Positions 24,201 through 34,888 of a stretch of 64,000 nucleotides of DNA are shown piece by piece. Both the position numbers and the translations under genes were made by a program. The notes beneath the pieces are model-generated. The model did not search any database. It saw only the letters and a list, made by a program, of their open reading frames with translations, and was not told the origin of the DNA. Origin of the DNA: Emergomyces orientalis (taxonomy: Eukaryota; Ascomycota; Eurotiomycetes; Onygenales; Ajellomycetaceae); the NCBI GenBank assembly GCA_002110485.1, contig MOWL01000045.1:1364001-1428000 (forward strand). Direction: 5' to 3'. Numbering within the stretch: the first letter of the stretch is position 1; each line of letters opens with the position of its first letter.

Positions 24201-24410
24201 GATGGGCTGCGCGGATTAGACACCAAGAGCATCACAAGCGCGGAGCTCCTAGAACCACAACCCCGCGACGACGAAAGTTATGTGAACCCCGGTGGCATGG
24301 TTGTCTATGCACCGCAGAGTGACAGCGGCCTGGGAATGGACATGCCTAGTGTAGCGAGCGAAAAGGAGGTTGGCTTTCGTCAGGAGTCAGTCTATGGCGA
24401 ATGCGATTGA
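18248..24410 (+). CDS. Large repeat-containing coiled-coil scaffold protein, function unknown
   Basis: Two exons, 18248-18345 and 18437-24410, 2023 residues. The junction (CCAAT|GTACGT ... TAG|GTGGGAC) restores MWDSADPERAPPPLPLNPG, and an in-intron ATG at 18402 is not the start. Residues ~30-210 are disordered, rich in Ser/Pro/Thr. A short coiled segment follows (~220-290). From ~575 to ~1035 (about 20066-21450) run some 15 degenerate units of the form E-x-ILEAV-K-EGL-x-x-L. Then come long acidic coiled coils to ~1520, a proline spacer (PPLLPALPPPPLPAE, ~1556), a strong heptad coiled coil (~1615-1740), a basic Ser-rich stretch with KRRRNPLK, and a disordered acidic tail. There are no Walker motifs, membrane segments or recognised catalytic domain. 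It is probably a structural scaffold; spindle pole, septum or cortex are possible sites but unsupported by the sequence itself. Confidence 0.85.
20066..21450 (+). repeat. Array of ~15 degenerate EEILEAV-KEGL protein repeats
   Basis: Successive units include EREEILEAVREAWETYKPE, ERDEILECLSEGLKAYQPP, TYNEVLEAVQQGLENFTPP, TREEITATIRDCLESF, NRDDVLNAVKEGL, NREDITEAVRAGLDEV, DTEQVLDAIKDGLEALRGE, GKDEIIHTVKDGFHLLQSD, NTVELLDAMEKEFEHLRQT, DKDEILDAIRDI, EREELISILRESFEAIQEE, NTGELLDAFHDGIDILRSD and SEEFLDSLRDGLASVRAE. Spacing is irregular, mostly 24-50 residues. Units 1-6 have Pro-rich linkers; later units have longer amphipathic helices. Confidence 0.8.
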
Positions 24411-25373
24411 TAAGGCGAAACACATAAGTATTTGGCCGTCCATTCTTTAATTAATGATTATTATGATCCCGTTTCCTTTCTTTCCCTTTCGTTTGAGTGC
24501 TTATGTTTTCACTTTTATGTTGTTTTTCTTTTTGGGCCTTTTTTGCTTTGCTTTCCTGGGTCTGATAGCGTTCAGTTATATGGGTTTGGAGGATACGAAA
24601 ATGTCACCAATGACACGAAACCTTTGTTGAGTGTTGAATTGAAGACAAATAGCGATTGAAAGGAGTTTTTCTTTACTTTGGTGTTTTATTTCTTTTCTTT
24701 TGCGCTTCTTTCACTTGGATTTTTTGGTTGATATTTTTATTCCCTAGCGTAGACGATTATCATTAGTGAGGATGCCGGTCTTTGTTGTTGTTACGTATCC
24801 ATTCGAATTTACATATTTCGGTTATCAACATCCATAGGTAGTTCTGCGGTCGTTCAATCAAGGTTTTCGGGATATCATGTGAAATTCAATAGCCCTATCC
24901 CACTTAGTCTAAACAGGTTTAGTGTTAACTATCATTATTCCCGTTACGTAATCTTCCCCAACACTCTGGACGTCTTGGCAGGCGGTTAACTGTTTTGGGT
25001 AAAGCGCAGGCAGGGCTGAGATGTGAAAGTAAATATGCGGTGACTTGCCGAGCACGAGACCCGTCACCACGAATGCCGAGCATCAGCCAGCAGACATCGG
25101 ACATTGCCATCAGACTTCAGCCACCACACGATCAGGCAGCATGGCTCTGGTGTAGGCTCCGTCTCTTTGCCCGTCTCTGTCTTCTCTGCCTGTTCTGTCT
25201 TGATGGACATCTAAACCTGCCATTCCTTTAAACAGGACACTTTCGCCCCATCTCCATCTCTCGGCTGCATCCATATATATAGGTACTATCACCGCACGCC
25301 CTATCTTATATAAGGTCTCCTAACCCCAGCAGGGGAGAGAGTGTGTGTATATGTATATATGTGGGATAGAACA
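24411..25373. other. Intergenic region coiled-coil gene / TLC gene
   Basis: T-rich 3' flank of the coiled-coil gene, then the TLC-gene promoter. A TATATATAGG sequence at 25273-25282, about 95 bp upstream of the TLC start, could be a TATA box. No open frame of interest. Confidence 0.5.
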
Positions 25374-26687
25374 ATGCAAGTAGTCATGTTGGACCCCATC
25401 CCACCACCGCCCCAATGGCTGCAAGATGCCTTCCAGCCCCTTGCAGAGAAGTTGGGTCTCCACTCCATGACCCTCCACATCCATGAGATCTTCTTCTTCT
25501 TCATCCTCTACCAGTTCGTCCAGTCCGTGGTATCACCCCGTCTTTCGACCGCCCTGTTCCCCAAATTTTACCCTCACTTCAACCGTCGAACGAAGCTGAA
25601 CTGGGATGTCCATGTCGTCTCTCTCGTGCAAAGTTCTCTCATCAACGCCGTGGCCCTTTGGGTTATGTATGCAGACAAGGGTCGCCAGGCTATGTCTTCG
25701 TCTGAGAGGGTTTGGGGCTACTCGGGCACATGTGGTCTGATACAGGCTATGGCGGTGGGATATTTTATGTGGGATCTGATTGTTAGCACGCGGTATATTG
25801 GTATTTTTGGTATTGGGCTTTGGTTCCATGCCGTCAGTGCGTTGTGGGTGTTTAGCTTGGGATTCGTAAGTCGTCTTCTATCTACCATGGTTTCCCGAGC
25901 TCGAAAATACCAGTCGCCCGGTATGGGTACTTTGCGATTCAGTACCTTTTTTTTTCAATTTCATTGTCCTCTTTCCCTCACAATAAACAATTTTCAACTA
26001 ATCACTTTTACTTCGTATCTTCATCGGTAGCGGCCCTTCGTAAACTACTACGGCCCAACCTTCGTCCTCTATGAGCTCTCCAGCCCATTCCTCAATTTCC
26101 ACTGGTTTTTCGACAAAGTCAACATGACAGGCAGCAAGGCGCAATGGTACAATGGAATGGCACTGCTGTCGGTTTTCTTTTGCTGTCGCCTCGTCTGGGG
26201 TACATGGCAGTCCTTCCGGGTCTTCGTCGACATCTTCACTGCTTATAAACAAACAGATGGCAGCTCTGCATGGAACTCACTAAATGCCCATCCATTAGCA
26301 AACGCAGAAGTTTCCAAGTTCGCAGAAGCTCAAATGGCTGGTGGCATCCCCCTCTGGCTTATCGCAACCTACCTCAGCAGCAACTTCATCCTCAACTCGT
26401 TGAACTTTTTCTGGTTCTGGAAAATGATAGAAACTGTCATGAAGCGTTTTAGAGTGCCGGCTCCTGGCGCAGAGACGAAGGTGAAAGCGGAAGAGCCTCA
26501 CACCAAGATCAGGAGAGAAGTATCTGATGGCAGTGACGCCGTGCTTGAAGCAGCTGCCAAACTTGAAGAACAAGAGAGACTCTTCATCAATGGTGGTATG
26601 CCTGAGCATTCTGATGGGGAGAAGATGACTATATCCTCTTCGACTGCGACTGCAACTGCTCCATCAGCTAGGAGGCGGAAAGCATAG
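25374..26687 (+). CDS. TLC-domain multi-pass membrane protein (TLCD4/TMEM56-like)
   Basis: Two exons, 25374-25865 and 26031-26687, 382 residues. The intron (GTAAGT donor, TAG acceptor) joins in phase 0. An alternative ATG four codons downstream (25386) is possible. About seven membrane segments are visible: FFFFILYQFVQSVV, SLVQSSLINAVALWVMY, AMAVGYFMWDLIVST, GIGLWFHAVSALWVFSLGF, YGPTFVLYELSSPFLNFHWFF, MALLSVFFCCRLVWGTW and LIATYLSSNFILNSLNFFWFW. The GYFMWDL and WFHAVSALWVF blocks resemble the TLC (TRAM-LAG1-CLN8) domain, which occurs in ceramide synthases and in lipid-sensing proteins of unknown activity. The ceramide-synthase Lag motif with paired histidines is not seen, so a TMEM56-like protein of the endomembrane system is the better guess. 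The C-terminal 80 residues are cytosol-like, charged and end in a basic RRRKA. Confidence 0.85.
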
Positions 26688-27569
26688 ATTTATTTCTATA
26701 CTATACACATCGCTAAACCGGAAGGGTAATTCAAGTCCCATGTTTTATCAATATATTCTTCTCACCATTTCCCTACCTGCCACACTGATGCTGCTATTTT
26801 ATACCACATTTTCCTTCCTAATCCCTTCTCTCCTTTTCATTTTCTATTTTAACGAAATGAACGTCTTACCCCAGTTTCATCTTGTATGAGGAAATAGATA
26901 TTTTGTTCCCCCCTCTAACATTCTTTTCCTTTCTTTTTTTGAAATTGTGGTTCCAGTACATCTTATTACACAGCACATGTTATGAACGAACTTATCGGAC
27001 GGTTATGGAATACGAGCGCTTGTGACTTTATTTGTCTTAATTAATCTACGCCTGTCTATCTACACTTCCGGGGTGTATCTAGTTTCAACTTTGCTCAGGC
27101 GAATATTTTTCCTTTTTCTTTTCTACCTGTTTTTATTGACTAAGACTATTCCTATTCTTATTATTACACTACGGAATTCTTCGATTAGAATCAGTTTGCA
27201 TCATGATATACGCTTGCTTTCCAAAAATTTGAAACTGTGAAGTGTACATGACGATTCTTAGCAAAATGTGGACGCGAAAAGAGAAGAAAAAATATCCATT
27301 TTGTTTTACTCTGTTTCAAATAAAGACGAGGAAATCTTCACAATTCCGAGGTAAAATCTAATTAAAAATAGAAATACAGATAACATGCGCACACCATCAC
27401 CTCACTGCACAGAATGAGAACAGTCTACTCCCAGCAAGTCAACCCGCGGTCAGCACTCACAAAGTTGAAAAACTGAATTAGAAATATATATAAACCCCTA
27501 AACTCCCGCTCAGACATGCATCTTGAAAATTTTTATGGTTGGCAGAGAGAAAGCGGAAATAAAATGAGC
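26688..27569. other. Convergent intergenic region TLC / PHD genes
   Basis: 3' flanks of two convergent genes, A/T-rich with T-rich stretches near 26760-26960 and 27100-27140. Nothing coding is recognised. Confidence 0.5.
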
Positions 27570-29480
27570 CTAAGCTGCACCCCCAACAACCATCGGTAAT
27601 CTGCTTGTCCCCAGTATCCTTGTATTTGCCGGACCATGTAAGGAGTGACTGAACGTAGTGCATGCGGGGTCTTCAAGAAGCATATCCAGATCTTCTGAAT
27701 CGGGGGGCAGGTGGAAGCCATTGCCTGCCCTGGGGTATAGCCGGTGATCCTCTATATACATGTAGTCGTCGTCGTCACTAGGTGCGTTGTCGTTCTTCGG
27801 GTTTAGGCCGCTTTCCTCCGCGATGGCGGAGAGATCAGCGGCGGCAGGTGGGAGGTACGATTGTCGGGCAACAGATGATTGAGGAGTTGTCAGGGGATTT
27901 TGGGTAGCGAGGGTTGAAACTGAAGTGGTGGGTTTGTCGGATACAAGGGGCGGTTTATCACCCGTGATGTATTGCGTTGTTGGGGGTTGTGGAGTGGGTT
28001 GGAATAAAGTGGATGATGGTAGGTCTGGGAGGTTTTCGGGGAAGATGGGAAAGTCGAGTATAGAATCGGAAATGTCTAGGAGGATGTTAACGAGGTGAGA
28101 GTGAGAAAGACGGCATAAATATCCTCGTTTCTGTTCTAGAGAGAATCGGGCACCGCCAACTTTGGTCTCTGATGGGAGAGTTGGTAGGTAATTGGAAGTG
28201 TCTATCCTATTGGTAGAGACTTGTTGGACCTTGGAAGGGGGCGGCATCTCTTCAGACGAAGCATCTGCAGGAGGCCGACATTCTTTACAAAACCACTCCA
28301 GTTCTTTAACAGTAATCACTTCCTTCTCAATTGGAGGATCGTGACAAAACTGGTGCCAGGGACGATTGCAGTCATCACAGAACACAATCGCATTGCCTGC
28401 AGGGCTATGGCCTCTCTCACAGCGTTTGCATATTACATTCGTTTCTTTCCCCTTGCGATAGACTCGTCTTCGCTTTCGTGGTTGTGATGACGATGACGCA
28501 TCAGGACCAGTGGGTGATCCTGATCCTGTAGTAGGAAATGCGGGATAAAACACTGCTGGTCGATGAATTTGGCGACCAGACTTTGTTTGCGTAGTGACTG
28601 GCGTAGCTTCATCAGAGGATTCATCGGAACTAGAATCGCCGGCTTTGATTACCCCATCATCATCATCATCATCATCAACGCCATTCCTCCTCCCCGTTTT
28701 GCGCCACTTGACCCCTTTCTGGCCACTTCTGCGACGACGAGTTATTGTTATTGCTGTTGATGCTGTTGTTGTTGTTGTTGTTGCCGCCCTCGTCGCCGTC
28801 CTCTGCCGTTTCGATCCGGATGCTGGGGTGGCAAGAGGGAGACTACTGGGATGAGGAGCGATATTTCTCAGATGCACAATTTTCGTACCAGTTGCGTTGG
28901 ACACTGTTGGTGTAATATTATCGTTCGATTTTACGGCATTATGAACATCAATGCGGCCTGGATTGGCAAGAGGTTGTTGTTGTTGGGACATATCCGTGGA
29001 GGACATCATCTCATTGGGCGTATGATCATCGTGAGACAGGGAGCAGGTGGATGCGAGCATCCATACATCTTTCGCCCGCTGCTTTTCAACCTTTCCTCCT
29101 CCGCCAAAAGTTGTAGAAACCATCATTTCAAGGCTCGATCCACTAGGGATGGAACATTCATTCTCTCCAGTGTCATTATTGCTGCTTTTCATAGCGGCGC
29201 AGTCGCTGTCGCTCATACGCCAGCTCCCAGTTGCGCGGGCGAGAAGCTCTGCAGTCGCAGCGGAAAGTTTGGGAATGCCAAGTGAATTTGCTACAGAAGA
29301 ATCTGCTGTGGCGGGTCCTTCAGAAGAAACATGCGAAGCAGCCGTGGAAGCTGATATGGATGTAGATGTCGACGCTCCGTTTTCTTGAGGGGGAGGGAGA
29401 TTATTGTTCACAACACAGTCTGGTTGTAGGTTGATGGGTGCAGTGGGCGGAATGAGCGGGGATTGGTCCTGTGACACCAT
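27570..29480 (-). CDS. PHD-finger nuclear protein
   Basis: Single exon, 636 residues; the start is the first in-frame ATG (MVSQDQSPLIPP). The only recognised domain is a PHD finger at ~347-403, reading C-x2-C (ICKRC), then FCDDCNRPWHQFCH and WFCKEC, the Cys4-His-Cys3 zinc pattern. The Trp in the DCNRPWHQFC motif is typical of fingers that read histone H3 tails. The rest is low-complexity: Ser/Thr/Gln-rich N-terminus, a poly-Thr stretch and basic KRQRT / RRRRSGQKG / RKRRRVYRKGK motifs that look like nuclear localisation signals, and an Asp run encoded by a trinucleotide repeat. The C-terminal third (~440-636) has a conserved-looking block around LCRLSHSHLVNILLDISDSILDFP. A chromatin or transcription role is inferred from the PHD finger. 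A TCACGTGA palindrome lies 150 bp upstream of the start. Confidence 0.88.
   Translation of the reverse strand: MVSQDQSPLIPPTAPINLQPDCVVNNNLPPPQENGASTSTSISASTAASHVSSEGPATADSSVANSLGIPKLSAATAELLARATGSWRMSDSDCAAMKSSNNDTGENECSIPSGSSLEMMVSTTFGGGGKVEKQRAKDVWMLASTCSLSHDDHTPNEMMSSTDMSQQQQPLANPGRIDVHNAVKSNDNITPTVSNATGTKIVHLRNIAPHPSSLPLATPASGSKRQRTATRAATTTTTTASTAITITRRRRSGQKGVKWRKTGRRNGVDDDDDDDGVIKAGDSSSDESSDEATPVTTQTKSGRQIHRPAVFYPAFPTTGSGSPTGPDASSSSQPRKRRRVYRKGKETNVICKRCERGHSPAGNAIVFCDDCNRPWHQFCHDPPIEKEVITVKELEWFCKECRPPADASSEEMPPPSKVQQVSTNRIDTSNYLPTLPSETKVGGARFSLEQKRGYLCRLSHSHLVNILLDISDSILDFPIFPENLPDLPSSTLFQPTPQPPTTQYITGDKPPLVSDKPTTSVSTLATQNPLTTPQSSVARQSYLPPAAADLSAIAEESGLNPKNDNAPSDDDDYMYIEDHRLYPRAGNGFHLPPDSEDLDMLLEDPACTTFSHSLHGPANTRILGTSRLPMVVGGAA
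28654..28677. repeat. (CAT)n microsatellite encoding poly-Asp in the PHD gene
   Basis: About eight CAT/ATC units on the plus strand encode a run of aspartates on the minus strand. Confidence 0.85.
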
Positions 29481-30002
29481 GGTGAGAATAGTAACATATG
29501 AGAAGTTACACAAACTATGAATAGATTGATTGTTCCATAGGTTTCAAGAATGAAATGTAAAACTCTTTTCTCTGCCCATTTTCTCCTTTGTTCTCTCCTT
29601 TGATGTTGAGATGCCATTTTGATATATCAATCACGTGATATCACATTGGATCAACTTGGTGCTGGCAAAAAACTTGTAAAAGTGGTAAATGCCTAAATCA
29701 ACTCGCTAGCTACCAGAAAATTGACAAGCTCTCTATTTATATGCTTCTAGAACAACATAAAAGCCATTGCTAGTTAAATATTTAATTTAGCGTAGCTATG
29801 TTTCTAACTCTTCGTTCTCAAAATCTACAGTACTGCTGCCAATTCCTTGTTATTTTTTCGCCGAATGACGACAATTATAAAATTAACCCCAAAACGTGAA
29901 CACGGCGTAAATCGTAACTAAAATACCAGGGGTAATATAAAATATGACCGGAAAGAGCCCACAATTTGCGCCCCGCTGAAATGGAATGTCTACACTGTAT
30001 AT
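29481..30002. promoter_or_regulatory. Promoter region of the PHD gene; CoA-transferase 3' flank
   Basis: Contains the palindrome TCACGTGA at 29631-29638, about 150 bp upstream of the PHD-gene ATG. A/T-rich DNA follows to the CoA-transferase stop. No coding sequence is seen. Confidence 0.5.
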
Positions 30003-31792
30003 CTATGCAACAACACCATCATTCTTCAATTGCGCAATCTCATTCTCTCCAAGGTCCACAAGACCTCGAAGGATCTCATCGCTATGTTGGCCCAGCGTTG
30101 GGGGAGGTGTTCTCACACCCGGTGTGGCATCAGAATACTTAATGGGCGTATTGACCAGCTTCATAGGTCCGCAAGTCGGATGGTCTACTTCTACAACCAT
30201 CCCTCGGGCTAGCACTGTATATTCACAAAAGTAGTTAGATGCCGGAGATCATGATAAGACTTCTCTTGTAATAAAAAGGAAAGAAAAGCCACAGTCCTGC
30301 AAACTTACCATGTGAATGGTTCAGGGTCCCCTGAATATCGTTGATAGCGGAATATGGCATGCCGCTACCTTCGAACACCTCAAGCCACTCCTGAGTACTC
30401 CTCTCCTTTGTCTTGTCTTCGATCATCTTATCCAGAGCATCTCTATTCTTCACTCGAAGATTGTTGCTGACGAAACGCTCGTCTGCTTTCCATTCCGGGT
30501 GGCTTAGTCGGTCACATATTACCCCGAAGAGCTTGTCGTTTCCGCCTCCAAGAAGAATATCGCCGTCTTTCGTTTTATATGCACGATAGGGTACGATAGA
30601 AGCTAGGATATTATTTTGAGCCTGGATACGAACGTGCGGTTGACAGAGCCAAAAAACAAAAAAAAACTTACGGTGAGCGGTCCCCCATCGGCCCGAATCC
30701 TTTTCACCGCTAATCAATGCAGAACTGGCAAGATTCGAGAGCGTGGCGACCTGACAATCACTCAAACATGCATCAATATGTTGGCCCTTCCCAGTTCTCA
30801 CTCGGCCCAACAATGCGGCCATGATGGCATTGGACGTATATAGTCCGGTGGTCAGATCCGTGACGGCGACTCCAACTTTCACTGGAGGCCCATCTCGAGA
30901 ACCGGTGATGTGCATCAAACCCATCTCAGCCTCGACCATGACGTCGTATCCTGCCCGTTGGCTATAAGGCCCCGTCTGTCCATACCCAGTAATACTCGCG
31001 TATATCAACTTTGGGTTAATAGCTTTCACAGTCTCGTAGTCCATTTTGTATTTTTTCAGTGATCCAGGGATGTAGTTCTCCACCAGAACATCGCATTGCT
31101 TCACGAGCTTATGAAGGATTTCGACGCCGGAAGGATGGGCGAAGGACAGGCCGAGCGATTTCTTGTTGCGGTTTACCTACAGAGCAGGAGAGTAAGTCCG
31201 ATTGAACGTATTTTTCTTGGGCTTGTTCAAAACAGATATTATCTGTGAATGCTTAGACGTACCGATAGATAATATGCGCTCTCTCCCGGTCCCTCTTTGG
31301 TGCCTTCCTTGTACTTGGCAAAAGGTGGTCCCCAAGCCCTGGTGTCATCGCCGCGGACTGGATGCTCGATCTTGATGATATCCGCACTACAGGAACAGTA
31401 TTTTGTTAACACATTTGAATCCAACACTGTACTTAATCCTTGAATACGCCAAGTAGAGCTATGCTTCTGAGATGCAGTTGCTTACCCTAAATCCCCAAGT
31501 ATTTGCGTGCAATACGGCTAGATAACGAAAACACCAGAAGAACCGTCAGCCAACCGAAACTTTTCCAGATAGATTCTTAAAACAACCGGAGATGGCAACT
31601 TACGCCCGCAAGAACTCTTGACATATCCAGCACCCGAATGCCGGCGAGTGGGAGTTTATCGGCATTCTGGGGGGTGGAAGTCGTGGCAGTTGCGAACTTC
31701 CGCAATCTAGCTGGCGTAGTCAAGAGATGGCTCCTTGACACCAACGGGCTGGATCTCCTCGCAAAGCTTCTCAATGTCAGATAGGACTTCAT
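30003..31792 (-). CDS. Family III CoA-transferase, probably mitochondrial (CaiB/BaiF, SUGCT-like)
   Basis: Six exons on the minus strand: 31792-31604, 31517-31486, 31386-31263, 31176-30672, 30602-30309 and 30214-30003, 451 residues, all phases consistent. The N-terminus (MKSYLTLRSFARRSSPLVSRSHLLTTPARLRKF) is basic, Ser/Arg-rich and lacks acids, like a mitochondrial presequence. The catalytic fold follows: LPLAGIRVLDMSRVLAGPYCTQILGDLGADIIKIEHP, NRNKKSLGL, DVLVENYIPGSLKKY, YASITGYGQTGPY, and the GYDVMVEAEMGLM block; the Asp in that block is a candidate acid of family III. The C-terminal half has GTAHPSIVPYRAYKTKDGDILLGGGNDKLF. The closest recognised relative is succinate-hydroxymethylglutarate CoA-transferase (glutarate CoA formation), but substrate cannot be fixed from sequence. 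It is divergent from RIB5 with a 346 bp spacer. Confidence 0.9.
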
Positions 31793-32138
31793 CGTGTAAG
31801 GATAGAGGGCATACAGATCAACCCACAGGCAGACTTGAGTTGGTAGAAGTTCATGGCACTTGTTCTTTTCACTCTGAAGATATTTATCTGTTCGGCACTA
31901 CGGAGAACATGTTAGTAGTACCGCGGGTTATTTATTAACGAATTGGAATGCAGCAGGGGCCCGGTCAATTCCCGAATCCAAAATTGCCCCCCCGAAAGCT
32001 AATTTTGCCCATCAAACCGAAGCAAATAGCAACAGGCTCGGGAATGCTCCGATAAATCACAGACTTGCCAACCCATAAAACGGAAAGGCGAAAAGCCAAT
32101 AAGGATTTGTTTGATTTCGAGGCATTTAACCAAACGCA
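31793..32138. promoter_or_regulatory. Divergent promoter region CoA-transferase / RIB5
   Basis: A 346 bp spacer between two start codons pointing away from each other. A CCAAT motif lies at about 32095-32099, some 40 bp before the RIB5 ATG. No other clear site. Confidence 0.5.
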
Positions 32139-33025
32139 ATGTTTACAGGCTTGGTTGAGAAGATCGGCAGTAAGTATACTGTTATCTTATATATTTCCCT
32201 CACTGCCTCATCTTTTTCCCCGCTAACATTCCACCAAAGCGGTCACGTCGCTAGAAGCTCAGGATGAGACAGCTAGTGGAGGCAGGGGAACGTCCTTGAC
32301 AATATCCAATTGCGAGGAAATACTTACGGATTGCCATTTGGGCGACAGCATATGCGTCAATGGTACGGAGCGCATTGAACTACCCCGCTCCAACTGACAT
32401 AAAACAGCTGTTCTGCGGTGTACAAACTCCCCTGTCAAAGTACCCTCGTCACTAAAAGTCCAAAGGAACATGCCTCACGGTAACCGCCTTCGACAAAACC
32501 TCCTTCAAAGTTGGCGTTGCGCCTGAAACCCTACGCCGCACGAACCTCGGCTCTCTCACAAAGGGCTCCGGTGTCAACCTGGAACGTTCTGTCACTGCCT
32601 CGACACGGATGGGCGGCCACTTCGTTCAGGGTCATGTTGACACCACTGCTAAGATCCTGTCTGTCACGCCAGATGGCAATGCGCTGACGTTCCGACTCCA
32701 GCCACGGGACAAGAACGTGTTGAAATACATCGTTGAGAAGGGATATGTTACCTTGGACGGTGCGAGTTTAACGGTGACGAAAGTGGTAGATGGTGAAGAG
32801 GGGTGGTTTGAGATTATGCTGATTGCCTATACCCAAGAGAAGATTGTGACGGCTAAGAAAGAGCCTGGGGAGGATGTCAATATTGAAATTGACATCGTCG
32901 GTAAGTATGTTGAGAAGAGCGTCCAATGCTATTTTGAAGGACAGGGAGGCGGGAGCGATTTTGCTATTTTGCAGAAGATGGTGGGCAGGCTGGTAGAAGA
33001 AAAGTTACGGGCTTCAACATTTTAG
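32139..33025 (+). CDS. RIB5: Riboflavin synthase
   Basis: Three exons, 32139-32169, 32240-32362 and 32466-33025, 237 residues. The enzyme dismutates two 6,7-dimethyl-8-ribityllumazines to riboflavin, the last step of the pathway. The N-terminus MFTGLVEKIG is the invariant start of the family. The two lumazine-binding halves are both visible: GDSICVNGTCLTVTAF with APETLRRTNLG (first), and GGHFVQGHVDTTAKI, GYVTLDGASLTVT, IAYTQEKIVTAKKEPGEDVNIEIDIVGKYVEK (second). Length fits the ~240 residue norm. Both intron acceptors are AAAG rather than the usual YAG, but phases and conserved blocks fix them. Convergent with SSF1. Confidence 0.96.
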
Positions 33026-33447
33026 GATACTTACTTAAATGTTATGTCTCTATGTCATCCTCTGAACGACCATATCCATTACCTTATTTAAATACATCTG
33101 AGGATATACAGTAAGATAGAACCATATATATGAATGTACCAGGATTGCAGGGAAAAACAGAAAGGGAAGAAGGATTGGGGGATACCAAATCTTAATAGCC
33201 ATTTTTGGCATATCTATATCGATATTGTAATTGAGAATGAATCAAATAAAATCATAAAAAATGATCAGAGCAACATGCATTATTTTGTCCACTGCGGCGT
33301 TAAAACCTGCAACTTTACTGAAAACTTCCTTTCAAACTCCTAATATTGCCCCCTATCCGTCCAAAATGGTGAATGAAAAAATAAAGTAAACAAAAGACGT
33401 ATTTCAAACAAGCAGCAGAGGGCCTATCAAGCAGAGCATATAGGCTT
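33026..33447. other. Convergent intergenic region RIB5 / SSF1
   Basis: 3' flanks, A/T-rich. No coding sequence or other structure seen. Confidence 0.5.
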
Positions 33448-33477
33448 CTATCCATCGGCAGGCGCGTCTTCCATTTC

Positions 33478-33516
<39 letters not shown>

Positions 33517-34888
33517 GAAATCCTCGCTGTCCCAATCCTCATCGAGATCCTCGTCATCTTCCTCACCCTCGCCATCTTTATCTGCACTCTTGGCCCCTTT
33601 GCCCCTTTCTTTTCGCTTCCTTTCAATATTTTCCTTCTGCTCTTTTCTTCTCTGTTCCTTCTCCTTGCGTTTCTTCTCCCAGGCTTCATCCAGCTGTCGA
33701 GTTTCTGCCTCCGACTTGGTGAGAACATGGTGCCACAAAACTTTACCACCACACAATCCCTCCTCGACTTTAGTCAGTTTTAATTTCATCCGCGGACCCA
33801 ATTCCACCAATTTTACCGCCCTCTTTTCAACATTTGAATCTGATGGTTTTGATGAAGACTTTTTTTCCCCCGCCTTCATTCGTTGCAATTCGCGCTTATT
33901 CAAAACTTTTTTGGCCGTGGTCTCCATCACCTCCACTTCAGCGTCGGTATCAAGCTCAGTTTCGCTCGCAGAGGTATATCCAGCAGCCGATGGGTCGAGG
34001 AGATAATCTGCTACATCATCTAATTTTCCGAGGTTGGGGAGAGCTCCAGCTTTTCGATCCCTACGTCGCTGTTCCTTGGGATCAAGACGCCGTATCCGTT
34101 TTGGTATGCCGGTCCGTTTGGTGGTGATGGCATAATGGCGGAGATTTATGATATACGAGCCGTTCTCTGTTTGCTCTGGGGACAGCTCCCTATTTAACAG
34201 CATGATGCGACGAATTGAAGATAATGGGGTTGCCTGAGGAGAGATTGGAGGAAACAACGACTGGAACACGGTTGTTGTGAGGGATTCAAGGTGTTTCGGG
34301 ACAGCTTTCGAGGAGGAGGTTTCATCGTCTGTTTTCGAAGACATAAAATTATTCATTACTAGTAACGGAGGAGTTAGATGGAGCTTGTCCGATCCCTTTG
34401 GATGTTTTAATGCCTTGATCACGTCTTTGCACAGTGAATAATTTTCAACTCTGAAGTGTAGCGTAGGTCCACGGGGAGCAAGGGCGAGGCGAAGGTTCGT
34501 ATTTCCTGTACTGGACTTTGAGAATAAAAGTAGATGTGTCACTCCTAGAGGCCCTGTCATGACGGTGTAATCCCTCAGTTTGTTCGATTTCCGCTCCTAT
34601 ATTGAAACGATCAGCGAGAGCCATGGCTAGATGCAAAACTACAGACGTTCTCATATCTGATATAAAAAAACCAATTCTTACCTTTAAGCGGCTGGCTGTG
34701 TCTGGCTCCATCATAGACCGTACATCTTTCACCAGTTGGCTAACACTAGGTCCTATTTCTCCAGCGCCGACCCGAATCACCATACTCTTCGGGGACTTCT
34801 GCATTGAAGCAGATGCACTTTTGGGGTTGACATTGCTCGCGTTTGCAGCGCGGAGGTGAGTGCGCTTCTTCGTGCGTCTTTTCGCCAT
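33448..34888 (-). CDS. SSF1: Brix-domain ribosome biogenesis factor Ssf1 (Peter Pan family)
   Basis: Two exons, 34888-34682 and 34596-33448, 451 residues. Ssf1 works with Rrp14/Rrp15 on early pre-60S particles in the nucleolus. The N-terminus MAKRRTKKRTHLRAA is basic. The Brix domain runs from about PKSMVIRVG (~33) through LVKDVRSMMEPDTASRLKERKSNKLRDY, GPLGVTHLLLFS, RGPTLHFRVENYSL and PPLLVMNNF to GSYIINLRHYAITT. The RIRRL and KLVELGPRMKLKLTKVEEGL segments are the conserved C-terminal part of Brix proteins. The tail is a Lys/Glu coiled stretch and then an acidic end with 12 or more consecutive Asp, encoded by a (TCA)n repeat. It is divergent from RRP3 with a 301 bp spacer. Confidence 0.95.
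33475..33516. repeat. (CAT)n microsatellite encoding poly-Asp in SSF1
   Basis: About 13 CAT/ATC units on the plus strand encode an Asp run near the Ssf1 C-terminus. Whole-codon length variation between strains is expected. Confidence 0.9.

Noticed and set aside
30600..30671. CoA-transferase read through the fourth intron
   Set aside because: The 69 nt insert keeps the frame but is Phe-rich and interrupts the conserved GTAH-PSIVPYRAY; GTAAGT and CTAG sites remove it.
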